Shown: positions 10,379 to 21,432, counted from the stretch's first letter. The stretch: DNA of 64,000 bases from Pegoplata infirma (GCA_963921195.1 OY992540.1:174997896-175061895), one strand, 5' to 3'. Translations and numbers: made by a program. The notes: generated by a model from the sequence alone, not told the origin.

Positions 10379-11494
10379 CCCAGCAAAACTTAGATTACCA
10401 AATAAGGTATAGGATTGCTTATTTTATATATTGCAGCATTGATGATTTTAAAAGGGGATGAGACTCAAAGTAATGCACCCGCATTATGACAAAGAATATA
10501 AGTAATGTATAAAATAATTGATCAAATTTATAGCAAAGCATACGAGTAAGGTATAAAATATAGCATAACAGAACATAATATATAATGTGTTACAAGTAGT
10601 GAAAAAGTAATTTTGTATTAAATTTACTCGCGTGATTGTAAGTGAGTGTAAGTAGATAAAATATGCTCGAAAGTGTGTCGTTAGAAAATTCCTGTTGTGA
10701 GCCCATCCCTAGTTTTAACTTATGCATTTTTTATAAAATATTTATTTTTTATGTTATTCCCAGCAAAACTTTGGTAATGGGTAGTGATTATATAACACAT
10801 TACCAGGTAATGTATATACCTTATTTGTAGCATTATTTTAGGATGTCTTACCAAACATTTGTTCCACAACGTATTATTTTCAAGTGAAAAATAATGCATT
10901 ACTAAAAATTTGCTACATAATGCATGATTATTAGAAAAAATGTATTTCATATTTATAATTTCTAAACATTAAATCATGGGTGACTTATATTTGGTTACAT
11001 TATGTATTATTTGAAAGTTTGAAATAATGCATTATTTATAATTGGATGCATAATGCATTACAATAACATAAAAAATAATTATTTTATAAAAAATGCATAA
11101 GTTTAAACTAGAGATGGGCTCACGACAGGAAATTTCTAACGACACACACTCACGAGCATATTTTATCTACTTACACTCACTTACAATCACGTGAGTAAAT
11201 TTAATACAAAATTACTTTTTCACTATTCGTAACACCTTATATATTATCTTCTGGTATGCTATGTATATTATTTAATTTCTCGTAACCTATAAAATATCAT
11301 ATATTTTACACCTTACTCGTATTCATCGTTATAAATTTATGACTTATTTTATACCTTACTGGTATTCTTTGTGATAATGTGGATGCATTACTTTGAGTCT
11401 CATCGCCTGTTAAAATCATCAATGCTGCAATGTATAAAATAAGAGATCCTATACCTTATTTTATACCTTATTTGGTATTCTAAGTTTTGCTGGG
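10379..11494. mobile_element. Long inverted-arm element (CCCAGCAAAACTT ends)
   Basis: Starts CCCAGCAAAACTTAG and ends CTAAGTTTTGCTGGG. Arms of roughly 370-410 bp (10379-10750 and 11085-11494) are inverted. Each arm contains the blocks AAGGTATA, GTGAGTGTAAGTAGATAAAA and TGGGCTCA. The centre (10751-11084) holds a second CCCAGCAAAACTTTGG end, which recurs reversed at 18140-18217. No transposase frame was found. It sits immediately after the LINE remnant. No convincing target duplication was found. Confidence 0.75.
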
Positions 11495-11526
11495 TTGCAT
11501 CGAATTGTAAATAACATAGGCCCTTA

Positions 11527-11678
11527 CCACAAGAAAACAAAAAGTCTATTTTAACAAAAGTTTTATTTTAAATTTCAAATTTTCAATACATTTTTTGAAA
11601 GTCGATTTTAAAAACAAAAACAATTTGTATGGAAATAAAATTAAAAGCTCATTTTAAATTTATTTTATTTTCTTGTGG
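11527..11678. mobile_element. Short TA-flanked hairpin MITE, copy 2
   Basis: Ends CCACAAGAAAA and TTTTCTTGTGG are inverted and flanked by TA on both sides. Interior AT-rich arms pair imperfectly. It is related in ends and composition to 8636-8758. Confidence 0.7.
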
Positions 11679-11715
11679 TAAAGCTGACAGTGTTACAAAA
11701 ATGAATGAAATAGAA

Positions 11716-11820
11716 AAACCTGGGATTCGATACTTTTTTTCTAGTAGTTGCTGTTGAGTACAACAAGATTCTGGCCTTGAAATTTGCGAAACACCTCCAA
11801 AATCTTGAGTTACGGGTAAA
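11716..11820 (+). repeat. Left member of a widely spaced inverted repeat
   Basis: Contains GATACTTTTTTTCTAGTAG, GCGAAACACCTCCAAAATCT and GAGTTACGGGTA. The reverse complement of nearly the whole block is at 18018-18131, with a few substitutions. The 6.2 kb between includes a Helentron-like pair and the RTE LINE. Confidence 0.8.
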
Positions 11821-12084
11821 AAACCGGTTTTTCGAACTTTTTACACTTATAAGCCAGTAACTTTGTTGAATATTAACCGATTTTGAATTTCTCGACGGTT
11901 TTAGAAAGAATTAACTAATATCTTTTGAAGTTGTATACATGAAATTTAAGTAATATTAAAACAACTGTGGGTATTTTTCCAGCAAACTCAATTTTTCAAA
12001 AAAAAAAAAATCATTATTTTCTGAGTTTGAAGATGTTTTATCATATTTTTTTATTTAGGAACCGTACCATTTATGCATTTATTA

Positions 12085-13372
12085 ATAAAGTATATTTATT
12101 TGAGAGTAAATTACAACCTTGGTTTTTAAAATCGGCTAAAAATTGACTGAGTTATTAAACTTTTAATAAAAACAAAATTTTGTAATAAATGCCTGCACAA
12201 TGTTTTTCTACCATCCAACCATAATATGCGCGGTATACTCACTTTGTCATTCTGTGTGAAACACATCGAAATATCGATCTAGGCTCCCATAAAGTATATA
12301 TTTTTGATCAGTGATCGATTCTACGACATTCTAGCTTTGTCCGTCTGTCTGACCGTCCGTTTGTCCATCTGTGGAAGACACGAAACTGTTTAAAATAAAA
12401 GAGCTAGACTCCTGAAGTTTTGATACGAATATGTGTTATGTTTATAGGACAGTAAAGTTTGTAAATGGGCTAAACCGGACCAGGGGAAAAAAGTTTCCCC
12501 TTGGAGAACTAATGCAACCCCAGAAATACACTATTTTATTTTAAATTTTTTTTTTCTATTTGTTCAACAAATAAAACATTTTTGCGCCATATGAAGTTCA
12601 TTGACCCGCTGTTGAACCAAGGGGATTAAACAATGCCATTTTTTTGGTCCGCTTTCCTTTTAGGTTAAACGAAAAATAAAAAAAAAAATATAAAATTTTA
12701 TTATTTGAGTGTAAATATTATAATATATAAATTTGTAAACATTAATCTCTAGGGGAAGGTGTTCCCAGACAGCATCACCCACAACCCCCCCCCCCCCCCC
12801 ACAAACCCGCGAAACGTCCTTGTAGTTTTTTATTTTCATTTATCGCAAGGGAAATGTGTCCCAGACAGGCCATACATCCGCGCCGCTGAGTTAGCCTTCT
12901 CAACAGTTTAGAACAAGAGCTTTCGCAAAACTTTTTTGCTTTAGAGTTCCATTGTCATTTATACAAGATTTACATTCCACTAAATTATCATGTATTCTAC
13001 AAGCGGACGTCCGCACATGACGGACATCTCTTCAATGTCTTAGAATCGATCAATGATCAAAAAATATATATTCTTTATGGGACTCTAGACCGATATTTCG
13101 CCATCTCTATACTGTCTTAGAATCGATCACTGATCAAAAAATTATATTCGATGTGAGACTCTATACCGATATTTTGATGCGTTTTGCACCGAATGACAAA
13201 GTGAATATACCCCGTACTACGGTTAGAGGGTATAAAAACATTGTGCAGGCATTTATTCCAAAATTTTGTTTTTATTAAAAGTTTAATAACTCGGTCATTT
13301 TTTTACCGATTTTAAAAACCAAAGTTGAGTTTTTCTCACAAATAAATATACTTTTTTAATAAATTCATCCTG
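12085..13372. mobile_element. Head-to-head pair of Helentron/DINE-like fragments
   Basis: The left arm, about 12085-12350, and the right arm, about 13105-13372, are inverted repeats sharing AACTTTTAATAAAAACAAAA, GCCTGCACAATGTTTTT and TGATCAGTGATCGATTC. Each arm then runs into the dispersed repeat (ACTTTGTCATTC, cATAAAGTATATAT and similar). The middle (12355-12850) contains the ACCAGGGGAAAAAAGTTTCC block and a run of C. The right border meets the start of the RTE leader at about 13373. Confidence 0.65.
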
Positions 13373-13718
13373 CCTGGGTTGCAGAGTGTGTCTGTTTGCC
13401 AAACATACTGCTTCACAGCCGGTCCCAAGCCCGGATGAAACGGAGAGGGTTTGAGGCAAAGGATAATCCGATCCTCAGTAAAAGCTCTGATTTATAGTCC
13501 GAATGGCAAATGACAGAATTTTAGCGTCTCGGGGGGTAGGTGTGGTGCTCAACCTCACTAAGTAAAATCAGAGCAAATTACATGCCAGCCTGATGGCATC
13601 AAAGTGGCAGCCCCACTATCAGGATTGGATATCATGGGTTGATAACATGTGATTATCTGAAATAATCCTTATCCCCAGAAAGTCTATAAGTAGAAAAATA
13701 AATCAAACCGAACAAACG

Positions 13719-15532
13719 ATGACGACAATTGGCAATGTTAATGGAATACGATTAGGAACTTACAATGTGCAAACCTTATATCAGCCTGGAAGACTTGCTC
13801 AAGCATGTTCTGTTTTAGAGAAATACAACCTAGTTTTAATGGGAATGTGTGAAGTCAGGTGGAACGAGAGTGGCCATATCATATCACCCGAGGGTCACGC
13901 TATGTATTGGTCGGGTATGCCTAATGCAACTGATGTTCATCAATATGGTGTTGGTATTTTAATTCACTCAAAATTTAAAAATGCAATTATAGATTACAAG
14001 TTTATAAGTGAGCGTATAATGACTATGCGATTTAAATGCAATAAACGCAATTTAACTGTGGTACAATGCTATGCACCCACCGAAAATGCTGATGCGGAGT
14101 ACAAAGACGCTTTCTACGAACAACTTAATACCACAATCGCGGGCACGCCTGGAAATGATCTTAGAATAGTAATGGGAGATTTCAATGCGAAAGTAGGTGA
14201 TAATAATACAAATTTACAGCATGTAATGGGAAGATATGGTTTGGGTCAGATGAATGATAATGGCGAGCGTCTTATTGAGCTCTGTGGTTTAAATGAGCTG
14301 AAAATTGGTGGAACTATGTTTCCTCATAAGCGGGTTCACAAAGTATCATGGGTTTCACCTGACACAAATACTGAAAATCAGATTGACCACATATGCGTTT
14401 CCGCAAAATGGAGCAACTCACTATGCGATGTCCGTAATAAGAGAGGAGCAGACATTAAATCGGATCATCATCTGATTGTTGGAAAAATATCACTGACCTT
14501 GAGAAATAGTCGTAAAAAAATCATCAACACTCGAGTTAAATACCAAGTTAACAGATTGAAATCTAAGGAACAACGAGATGCCTTCTATAACACACTTCGG
14601 GAAAAGATCGATGTTACAGGCGTATCTGGCAACATACATCAAAGATGGAATTTAGTTAAAGATACAGTGATAGAAACATGCTCTAGAAGCCTTGGAAGAA
14701 TATGCAATAAAGATAACAACTTTATGTCTGCACAAACATGGGAGTTAATGGATGAACGTGCCAGAATTAAAAACAACATCAATGCATGCAGATGTACCCA
14801 GGAAAAGGCTACTTTACGTGGTCAATATAATCAACTAGACAAACGAATCAAACGTGCAGTACGAGATGATAAGAAAGAATATATTGATGGACTCGCCACG
14901 CAAGCGGAAAACGCTGCGGCAACTGCTAACCTAAAAGATCTCTACGACATAACAAAACAAATCGCTAACAAGAACAACAAAAGATCACTACCAGTAAAGG
15001 ATAAGAATGGAAAACTGTTAACCAATGTTGATGACCAGCTCAAACGTTGGAATGAACATTTCAAAAGTGTTTTAAATACACAAAACGAGGGAGTAAATCC
15101 AACCCTAAGTTCCAACATATCCACACTTCCTATTAGAACTGACCCACCTTCAAAAGATGAAATCATTGAAGCCATAAAATCTTTAAAAAATGGTAAATCT
15201 GCTGGCATCGATAACATCCCTGCCGAGGTACTTAAGGGTGATCCACAGTTATTTACAAACATTCTGTACCCGCTATTTTGCGACATATGGAGAGAAGAGA
15301 TGTTTCCCAACGATTGGCTACAAGGTGTAATTGTAAAGCTTTTGAAAAAAGGAGATGGTACTGACTGCAACAACTGGAGAGGTATAACCCTCCTGCCAGT
15401 AGTCTTCAAGGTCTTTATGAAAATAATATTACAAAGAATGTTAAAGTTTGTTGATGTTAAATTAAGACGAGAGCAAGCTGGTTTTCGTGGTGGGCGTTCC
15501 TGTGTCGACCAAATCAACACCCTCCGTATAAT
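13719..15532 (+). pseudogene. RTE ORF part 1: APE endonuclease and start of RT
   Basis: From ATG 13719 the frame is open for 1.8 kb. The endonuclease covers residues 1-265: GTYNVQTL, MCEVRW (catalytic Glu), CYAPTEN, VMGDFNAKVG, SWVSP, QIDHICV and SDHHLIVGK, so all the usual APE residues are visible. A basic linker follows. The RT begins at residue ~530 with NNWRGITLLPVVFKVF and REQAGFRGGRSCVDQINTL. The genuine frame ends near 15532; the residues after that (to the stop at 15704) come from the inserted element. The family nicks target DNA and copies its RNA at the nick. The region upstream of the first insertion has no internal stop. Confidence 0.85.
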
Positions 15533-16235
15533 TACACAGCTCAACAAGAAAATGCGTATTGGATTCTGGTTAGTGATTTGGATAGTGTCTGTTGCGCTGA
15601 TTCCAAATCCGGAGCCCAAATTTGTCTATCACATCAGGATTTTGAGTAATTCGCGGTTAAAGTGCCGAAAAAGGGCATTTTTGACCCTTTTTAAAAGCTT
15701 ATAAAATAAGATCCTGACATGCAAATGACTTGGTATCAAGCTCATTCGAAAGCCTGTAATTTTCTCTTAAAAATAAGATAATATGTTCTAAAAATTTAAT
15801 TTTCTAAAATGGTAAAAAAATCATTAGCAAAAAACCTTCCATTTTTTCAATATTTAGTTTATTTACACAGTGTTTTTTAACAAATTTCCATACAAATTCA
15901 TACGTAAATTTTAGATTTAAAGCACTTGTGGATAATGATTTTTTTACCATTTTAGAAAATTAAATTCCAAGAAGATTTGATCTTGTCTGAAAGTGAAAAT
16001 TACACACTTTCGAATGAGCTTGATACCAAGTCATTTGTATGTCAGGATCTTATTTTATAGGCGTTCAAAAATGGTCAAAATGGGCATTTTTTGACACTTT
16101 AACCGCGATTTTCTCAAAATTGTGACGTGATAGAAAAATTTTAGTGACCGTTTTGGAATCGGGGCACTAAACCCTATCAACTTTTTTTGGTTTCATCCAA
16201 AACGCAGCGACAAACCTCAGATTTGTAGAGCGGTG
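15533..16235. mobile_element. Foldback insertion inside RTE RT domain
   Basis: The RT frame leaves LRII at 15532 and resumes with IEQAVEFQ at 16232-16255. The material between has long inverted arms. GTGCCGAAAAAGGGCATTTT and CTTGGTATCA-type blocks at about 15590-15760 pair with 16003-16170, with about 240 AT-rich bases between, themselves partly inverted (AATTTTCTAAAATGGTAAAA). The exact ends and target duplication could not be fixed. Confidence 0.65.
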
Positions 16236-16938
16236 TTATTGAACAAGCTGTTGAATTTCAATCACCGCTGTATGTTCTTTTCGTCGATTACGAGAAGGCG
16301 TTTGATTCAATCAGTAGAAATTGTATATGGAATGAGCTAAGAAACATGGGCGTACCCGAAAAAATAGTACGACTTATACGGATAAGTTATGATGGTTTTA
16401 CAACGAGCGTACTACACGGTGGCAAGCTATCTGATCCATTTCACACCATTTCAGGGGTCAGGCAAGGGTGTTTATTGTCTCCGCTTTTATTTTTAATTGT
16501 GATTGATGCAGTTTCAAGGCGAGCAACTAGAGTTCCAAGGGGAATTGTGTGGAATCCAATTGACCCTACTATAAGATTAGAGTAACTAGACTATGCGGAT
16601 GATAAGTGTGAATTAGCGCATAGACAACAAGATATGCAGGATAAACTGAACGAGTTGGCCAACGAATCTCAGAAAATAGGTCTAAAAATAAATATCAAAA
16701 AAACTAAAGAAATGCGTATTAATACTGCTTCAGACGAACCCTTGAACTTAAATGGTACACTAATAGAAAGGGTGAGCGAGTACCAATACCTTGGTAGTAT
16801 AGTGAGCGAAGATGGTGGTGCTGACAAAGATGTAGAAAGCAGAGTTAGAAAGGCTCTTGGTGCTTTCACTACACTGAACAAAGTGTGGTGCAATAATGTA
16901 TATGGCGTTAAAAGGAAGATTAATATATTTAAATCCTG
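16236..16938 (+). pseudogene. RTE ORF part 2: RT catalytic core
   Basis: Frame resumes as EQAVEFQSPLYVLFVDYEKA with FDSI, which is RT motif A with its Asp. It continues through GVRQGCLLSPLLFLIVIDA (motif B) to LDYADDKCEL (motif C; YADD at 16592-16603). An in-frame stop at 16583-16585, between RLE and LDYADD, breaks the enzyme just before the active site. The thumb region follows (16634-16938) with QDMQDKLNELANE and VSEYQYLGSIVSEDGG. It is cut at 16939 within IFKSC. Confidence 0.85.
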
Positions 16939-17648
16939 CACCCAAAAAATTTCATAGTAGCATAGTTAACAAAATCCATAGTTGTTTTAAATAAATTTCA
17001 AATCAACTATTTATAATCAATAACAACTATGTACAAAGTTGGTCACAACGATTTATTTAAAATTTGAAAGTTTGAAACTGTTTGAAAACAGTTCAAAAGG
17101 AACAAAAAATTAAAATTGTAAAAATAACAGAAAAGTGTCAGAAGTTAAAAAAATAATGAAACAATAAATAATTATAATTTTAAATTGGTAAAGTCCACCA
17201 TGGAAGAGGAAATTGAATTGCATCCAACAAACTTTAAAAAGGCATATCAAAAAACAGATTCAATGGACATCAAATGTATGGTATGATACAAGCGTATGAC
17301 ATTAATTGTGTACATAATTTTAATAAATAAATTTAAAAAAATATATACCAAAATATTGCATTTTTATTTAAAAAAAGGGCATTTATAATAACTACTTCTA
17401 GTATTACATAGTAAATATCAACTATGTCTGATTTTTAATAAAAACAACGATTACATAGTGATTTGCTACTATTTCTACATTTTATGAAATACGTCGTTGT
17501 CAGTAACTTTTTCCATAGTTGATTTGTTTATTTGAAAGAAACATAGTTACCAACCACTATGTCACATCAACTATGGCATAGTTGGGGCTATTTCACCTAT
17601 GACATAGTTGAAAAAATAGTAATCATCAACTATGTTATTTTTTGGGTG
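16939..17648. mobile_element. TIR element (CACCCAAAAAAT ends) inserted in RTE ORF
   Basis: Starts CACCCAAAAAATTTCATAG and ends TATTTTTTGGGTG. TG lies on both sides, giving a 2-bp duplication. The subterminal regions are packed with copies of CATAGTTG and its inverse, both at 16950-17040 and 17440-17640. A short ATG frame at 17201 (MEEEIELHPTNFKKAYQK) is followed by a possible splice donor and may be a first-exon remnant. Removing the insertion rejoins IFKSC with VLSVLLYGCETW. Ends match those of 3065-3800. Confidence 0.8.
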
Positions 17649-18017
17649 TGTGTGTTATCAGTATTGCTTTACGGTTGTGAAACGTGGCATGTAACAGAAG
17701 AAATTAAAAACAGACTACGGGTGTTCGTTAATCGATGTTTACGCAAAATTCTTAAAATTTTCTGGCCAAATAGAATAACCAATGAACAGCTAGCGACGCG
17801 AACAAACATAAAAGACATAAATATCGAAATACGTAAACGTAAATTCGGGTGGATAGGACATACACTACGTAAACCACCAGAAGAAATATGCAGACAAGCA
17901 CTAGCATACAATCCACAGGGCAGCCGAAAGAGAGGGCGTCCAAAAAATACCTGGAGACGTTCAACACTAAATGAAATAAACGCGAATCGAGACAGAAATA
18001 TCAACAACATTACTCAA
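17649..18017 (+). pseudogene. RTE ORF part 3: C-terminal region
   Basis: Reads VLSVLLYGCETWHVTEEI, VNRCLRKILKIFWPN, RKRKFGWIGHTLRKP and GSRKRGRPKNTWRRSTLNEI. These are the conserved C-terminal blocks of this LINE group, also present in the copy at 54329-55239. The last 35 or so residues and the natural stop are missing: the reading runs into the inverted repeat at 18018. Confidence 0.85.
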
Positions 18018-18131
18018 CTACCCGTAACTCAAGATTTTGGAGGTGTTTCGCAAATTTCAAGTACAGGGTCTTATTGTACTCGACAACACCTACTAGAAAA
18101 AAAAGTATCGCATTCCAGGTTTTTTAATACA
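18018..18131 (-). repeat. Right member of the widely spaced inverted repeat
   Basis: Reverse complement of 11716-11820: TACCCGTAACTCAAGATTTT, AGGTGTTTCGC and CTAGAAAAAAAGTATCGCA-type blocks. It marks the point where the RTE coding sequence is lost. Confidence 0.8.
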
Positions 18132-18217
18132 TCATAAAATAATACTACAAATAAGGTATATACATTACCTGGTAATGTGTTAAATAATCACCACCCATTA
18201 CCAAAGTTTTGCTGGGA
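18132..18217. mobile_element. End fragment of the CCCAGCAAAAC family
   Basis: Ends CCAAAGTTTTGCTGGG and contains AAGGTATATACATTACCTGG. It is the reverse of 10755-10845 within the element at 10379-11494, so it is a solo end or truncated copy. Confidence 0.65.
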
Positions 18218-18350
18218 TAATTCCCGCTCACGTTTTTCCTTACAGCTACAACATTAAAAAATTCAAGTAAAACATCCACAAACACTACTCCCCTTTTTCT
18301 CCTTCCCATACCTATATTTCCTGATCTTAACACAATGCAATGCATTTATA

Positions 18351-18478
18351 GGGGGCATACTTGGGACCTAAGCATTGAGGCATTAGTTTTTTTCATTTAA
18401 AATGCCAATGAAATAGCAGGCATTGGCATTGTTTTTTCATACAAAAGTAATGCCAGGACCCAAGTATGATTGGGGGCA
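18351..18478. mobile_element. 128-bp hairpin repeat
   Basis: GGGGGCATACTTGGG on the left and CCCAAGTATG on the right are inverted. An inner pair AATGCCAATG / CATTGGCATT gives a second stem. No clear target duplication was found. Confidence 0.6.
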
Positions 18479-19116
18479 TCCCCAGAGTGTTAGACGAACA
18501 TATTTTTTTTACAAAAAATAAAAAAATCGCGATTTTTTTTTCGCGGAAATTTTGTTTTAAATATTTTTTCCCAAAAATTATTTTTTTTTTTAAATAAAGT
18601 TTTTGGCAATAATCTCTTACATTGTGGAGGGTATCAATACATTCGGCAAGGTCAAAATTAACTTTTTTGTTTTAATATACAACAGCATTACCAATAATTT
18701 TTTCGCAAATGTTTTTTTATTTCAAACAGGTACTCTAAATGGACCGAATATACGAAAATTTACAACAAAAAGTGTGTCTCCGCTAAGTTCAAACGCAATA
18801 GATATTTTTTCGAACAAAGCACGTTTGTCACGGTTCTTGAACGCTTCGAAAATTGGAAACGGAATTCAGTTTCGTTTGCAATCCTATTTTGTTGTAGATT
18901 CATGAACGGGCTGGTTATTAGATCACAATTAATCGGTTAACCGATTGATTTCCTCAAAATTAAATAAAATTACAAATAAAGTTATTTTTCTAATTTTTTA
19001 CAAAATAAATGTACATGTTATTACAATTGAAATGTAAAAGCATTTTTAAATTACAATACTTGAATACACATAAAATAAGGGATGAAACTGATTTGGTACT
19101 ATTTGAAGCAATTTTC
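18479..19116. other. Downstream flank of the ceramide synthase gene
   Basis: AT-rich sequence that includes the gene's 3' UTR on the minus strand just below 19117. I see no canonical AATAAA on the minus strand within the first few hundred bases, so the cleavage site cannot be placed. No other gene is visible. Confidence 0.4.
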
Positions 19117-19257
19117 TTAATTTAATTTGGTAGATTTCTTTCTTTTGTCATCATTATTCTTCAATGACGCTGCAATGTTTCCGTTGCTTAATGATTTCTG
19201 ACTTTCAGAACTTTCGGATACGTCATCGCTGTCACTCGATCTAATGTCGCCTGACAT
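19117..19257 (-). CDS. schlank: Ceramide synthase, last coding exon (acidic C-terminal tail)
   Basis: This minus-strand exon follows a good acceptor (polypyrimidine, then CAG at 19260-19258). It starts in phase 0 with MSGDIRSSDSDDVSESSES and runs 46 residues to a TAA at 19119-19117. In ceramide synthases the stretch after the last membrane helix is a cytosolic acidic, serine-rich tail. The SSDSDD and SESSES clusters match that and look like casein kinase 2 sites, which regulate several mammalian family members. The tail then becomes Asn- and Lys-rich, ending KKSTKLN. The phase agrees exactly with the donor of exon 26594-26738. The gene name is by similarity to insect schlank. Confidence 0.88.
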   Translation of the reverse strand: MSGDIRSSDSDDVSESSESQKSLSNGNIAASLKNNDDKRKKSTKLN

Positions 19258-20263
19258 CTGAAAAATAGTAAAAAAGGTAAATTTAATCACATGGAGGAAC
19301 AGTTTTAGAAAAGTTGATGTAAGGATAATAATAAAGACAAATAACATGGATGAAAATAGTTTAGGTTAGTTCCATACAAAAGTAGATTCTAGTAGAGTTT
19401 GGAATACTGATTACTATAGCTTCGAATGATTTCATTCATTAATTCGATTAAGATTTCTAAATGGGACTTTAATGATTGCATTCCTTAATTACAATATAGA
19501 AATACAATGAATTCGTATTTGTTCTCATTAGACTTTAAAATATTTTTTTAAAAATCGATTGCATTTGATTTCTTTTTCATTCGACTTTAAAAAGTCGCAT
19601 GAATTAGAAATGAAGAATGTATTCGATTTTTAGAAGTCGAACGATAAGAAATTGAATGCATTCCGATTTTTTTTTTTTTTTTTCACTAAAGAAATGTAAT
19701 ATTGATTAAAAATTGGATTTATGGGAATTAAAAAGTTTGCATACATTTTTCGTAGACCAATTTTTCTTTTTTTTAAAAGCCTACTAAAAAAAAAAACTAA
19801 AAAAAAAACGCAACCAAAACCGTTTTTCTAACCGACTTTAAAGCGGAGATATCAAAGGATTTGCACCCCAAATGTTCCAAAATGTTTTGCACCCCACTGT
19901 GTATCAAAAATGATCATGTTTAATTTATTATTTTTTCTGTTAGTACAGATCGAGCTCGGTCCCTATTTCTATTTGTTATAAGTTGCACAGACCTCCAGAG
20001 TACATTTTCTAAAGTATTTTGACCTCCTAAACTGTCATCAGAAAAGTTGAAAAATCCTAAACACGAATCTGTCATCAGAAAAGTTGTGTCAAATAGGCAT
20101 TTTATTTTTTTGTGGACCAAGCTCTAAAACAGACAACTTTTTTTATATTGCAAACTTATTCATATTTTTTTTATTCGAATTCCCAATAAAATTGCCTAAC
20201 TTTTGCAAGAAATCTGGAAAAGAAGTCAATATTTTTACTTTAAACTAAATTACTTTTAATAAA
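19258..20263 (-). other. Intron sequence without recognised feature
   Basis: Start of the 7.3-kb last intron of the ceramide synthase gene (19258-26593), as seen from the 3' side. It has AT-rich sequence with poly-T and poly-A runs (19670, 19790). Around 19400-19660 an ATTCGA / TCGAAT-rich stretch can form weak stems. No coding content was seen. Confidence 0.5.
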
Positions 20264-20905
20264 AGGCACATTATATTAAAGGTAATTTTTGTAAAAGGCA
20301 TTTTTTATAAAAAGTACTTTTTATAAAGCGTAATTTTTATAAGATACTTTTTATAAAAGGTACTTTTTATAAAATGTACTTTTTATAAAAGGTACATTTT
20401 ATAAAAGGTACTTTTTATAAAAGGTACTTTTTATAAAAGGTACTATATATAAAAGGTACTTTTTATAAAAGGTACTTTTTATAAAAGGTACTTTTTATAA
20501 AAAATACTTTTTATAAAATGTACTTTTAATAAAAGGTACTTTTTATAAAAGGTACTTTTTATAAAAGGTACTTTTTATAAAAGGTACTTTTTATAAAAGG
20601 TACTTTTTATAAAAGGTACTTTTTATAAAAGGTACTTTTTATAAAAGGTACTTTTTATAAAAGGTACTTTTTATAAAAGGTACTTTTTATAAAAGGTACT
20701 TTTTATAAAAGGTACTTTTTATAAAAGGTACTTTTTATAAAAGGTACTTTTTATAAAAGGTACTTTTTATAAAAGGTACTTTTTATAAAAGGTACTTTTT
20801 ATAAAAGGTACTTTTTATAAAAGGTACTTTTTATAAAAGGTAGTTTTTTTTAAAATGTACTTTTTTTAAAAGGTACTTTTTATAAAAGGTACTTTTTATA
20901 AACTG
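20264..20905. repeat. 16-bp minisatellite array
   Basis: A tandem array of ATAAAAGGTACTTTTT, roughly 36 units. It is very regular between about 20530 and 20840 and degenerates at both ends. Each unit is nearly its own reverse complement, with symmetry centres at GTAC and TATA about 8 bp apart, so the array can form hairpins along its whole length. The core ATAAAAAGTACC also occurs in the 146-bp repeats just to the right. Confidence 0.95.
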
Positions 20906-20944
20906 TACAGAATTTTTAGAATGTACTTGTTCCAGAATGTTTTA

Positions 20945-21432
20945 TTTAAATAAAGGATCCTACATTCCAAATTTCAAGTTTGAATGACCCTTATTTCAGT
21001 AAATAAAAAAAGTACCAAAAGTACACATTTTTACCCATTTTACCCCCGTAGAATCAACATTGGCAAAAACCCAGCCTTAGTGAATCTTTTTTCCGGGAAG
21101 TGAACCGACATTGCAAATTTCAAGTTTTTAGTACCATTATTTAAGGAAACATAAAATGTACCAAAAGTACAGATTTTTACCCATTTTACCCCCTTAGAAT
21201 CAACACTGGCAAAAATCCAGCTTTAGTGGATCTATATTCCGGGAGGTGAACATACAGTCCAAATTTCAAGTCTCTATGACCATTATTTCAGGAGATATAA
21301 AAAGTACCAAAAGTACAGTTTTTTACCCTTTTTACCCCCTTAGAATCAACACTGGCAAAAATCCAGCCCCAGTGGATCTATAGGTGAACCTACATTCCAA
21401 ATTTCAAGTTTCTAGGACCATTATTTAAGGAA
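20945..21432. repeat. Three tandem 146-bp repeats
   Basis: The block ACCAAAAGTAC occurs at 21014, 21160 and 21306 (spacing 146). Each is followed by TTTTACCC, the segment GAATCAACACTGGCAAAAA, and then CCAAATTTCAAGTTT. The units differ by scattered substitutions. They share a core with the adjacent minisatellite, which may have expanded from one of these units. Confidence 0.9.

Larger units (their letters stand above)
13373..18017 (+). mobile_element. RTE-like non-LTR retrotransposon with two nested insertions
   Basis: A leader of about 345 bases is followed by one ORF encoding an APE endonuclease and a reverse transcriptase without RNase H. The ORF is interrupted at 15533-16235 and 16939-17648. 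Without the insertions the element is about 3.2 kb, the usual size for RTE elements. The 3' end is lost at about 18017, where it runs into the repeat at 18018-18131. A second, 5'-truncated copy of a related element with its natural 3' end is at 54329-55239. Confidence 0.8.

Noticed and set aside
12784..12800. Poly-C tract, also near 60232-60250
   Set aside because: Ordinary length variation in the C-rich part of the Helentron-like repeat; not a separate feature.
14942..15619. A 225-codon frame on the minus strand
   Set aside because: It lies wholly antisense to the RTE endonuclease/RT frame, whose motifs are clear; the antisense translation has no recognisable features.
20264..20905. CRISPR-like array
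   Set aside because: Repeats are contiguous 16-bp units without spacers, in a eukaryotic intron; it is a minisatellite.
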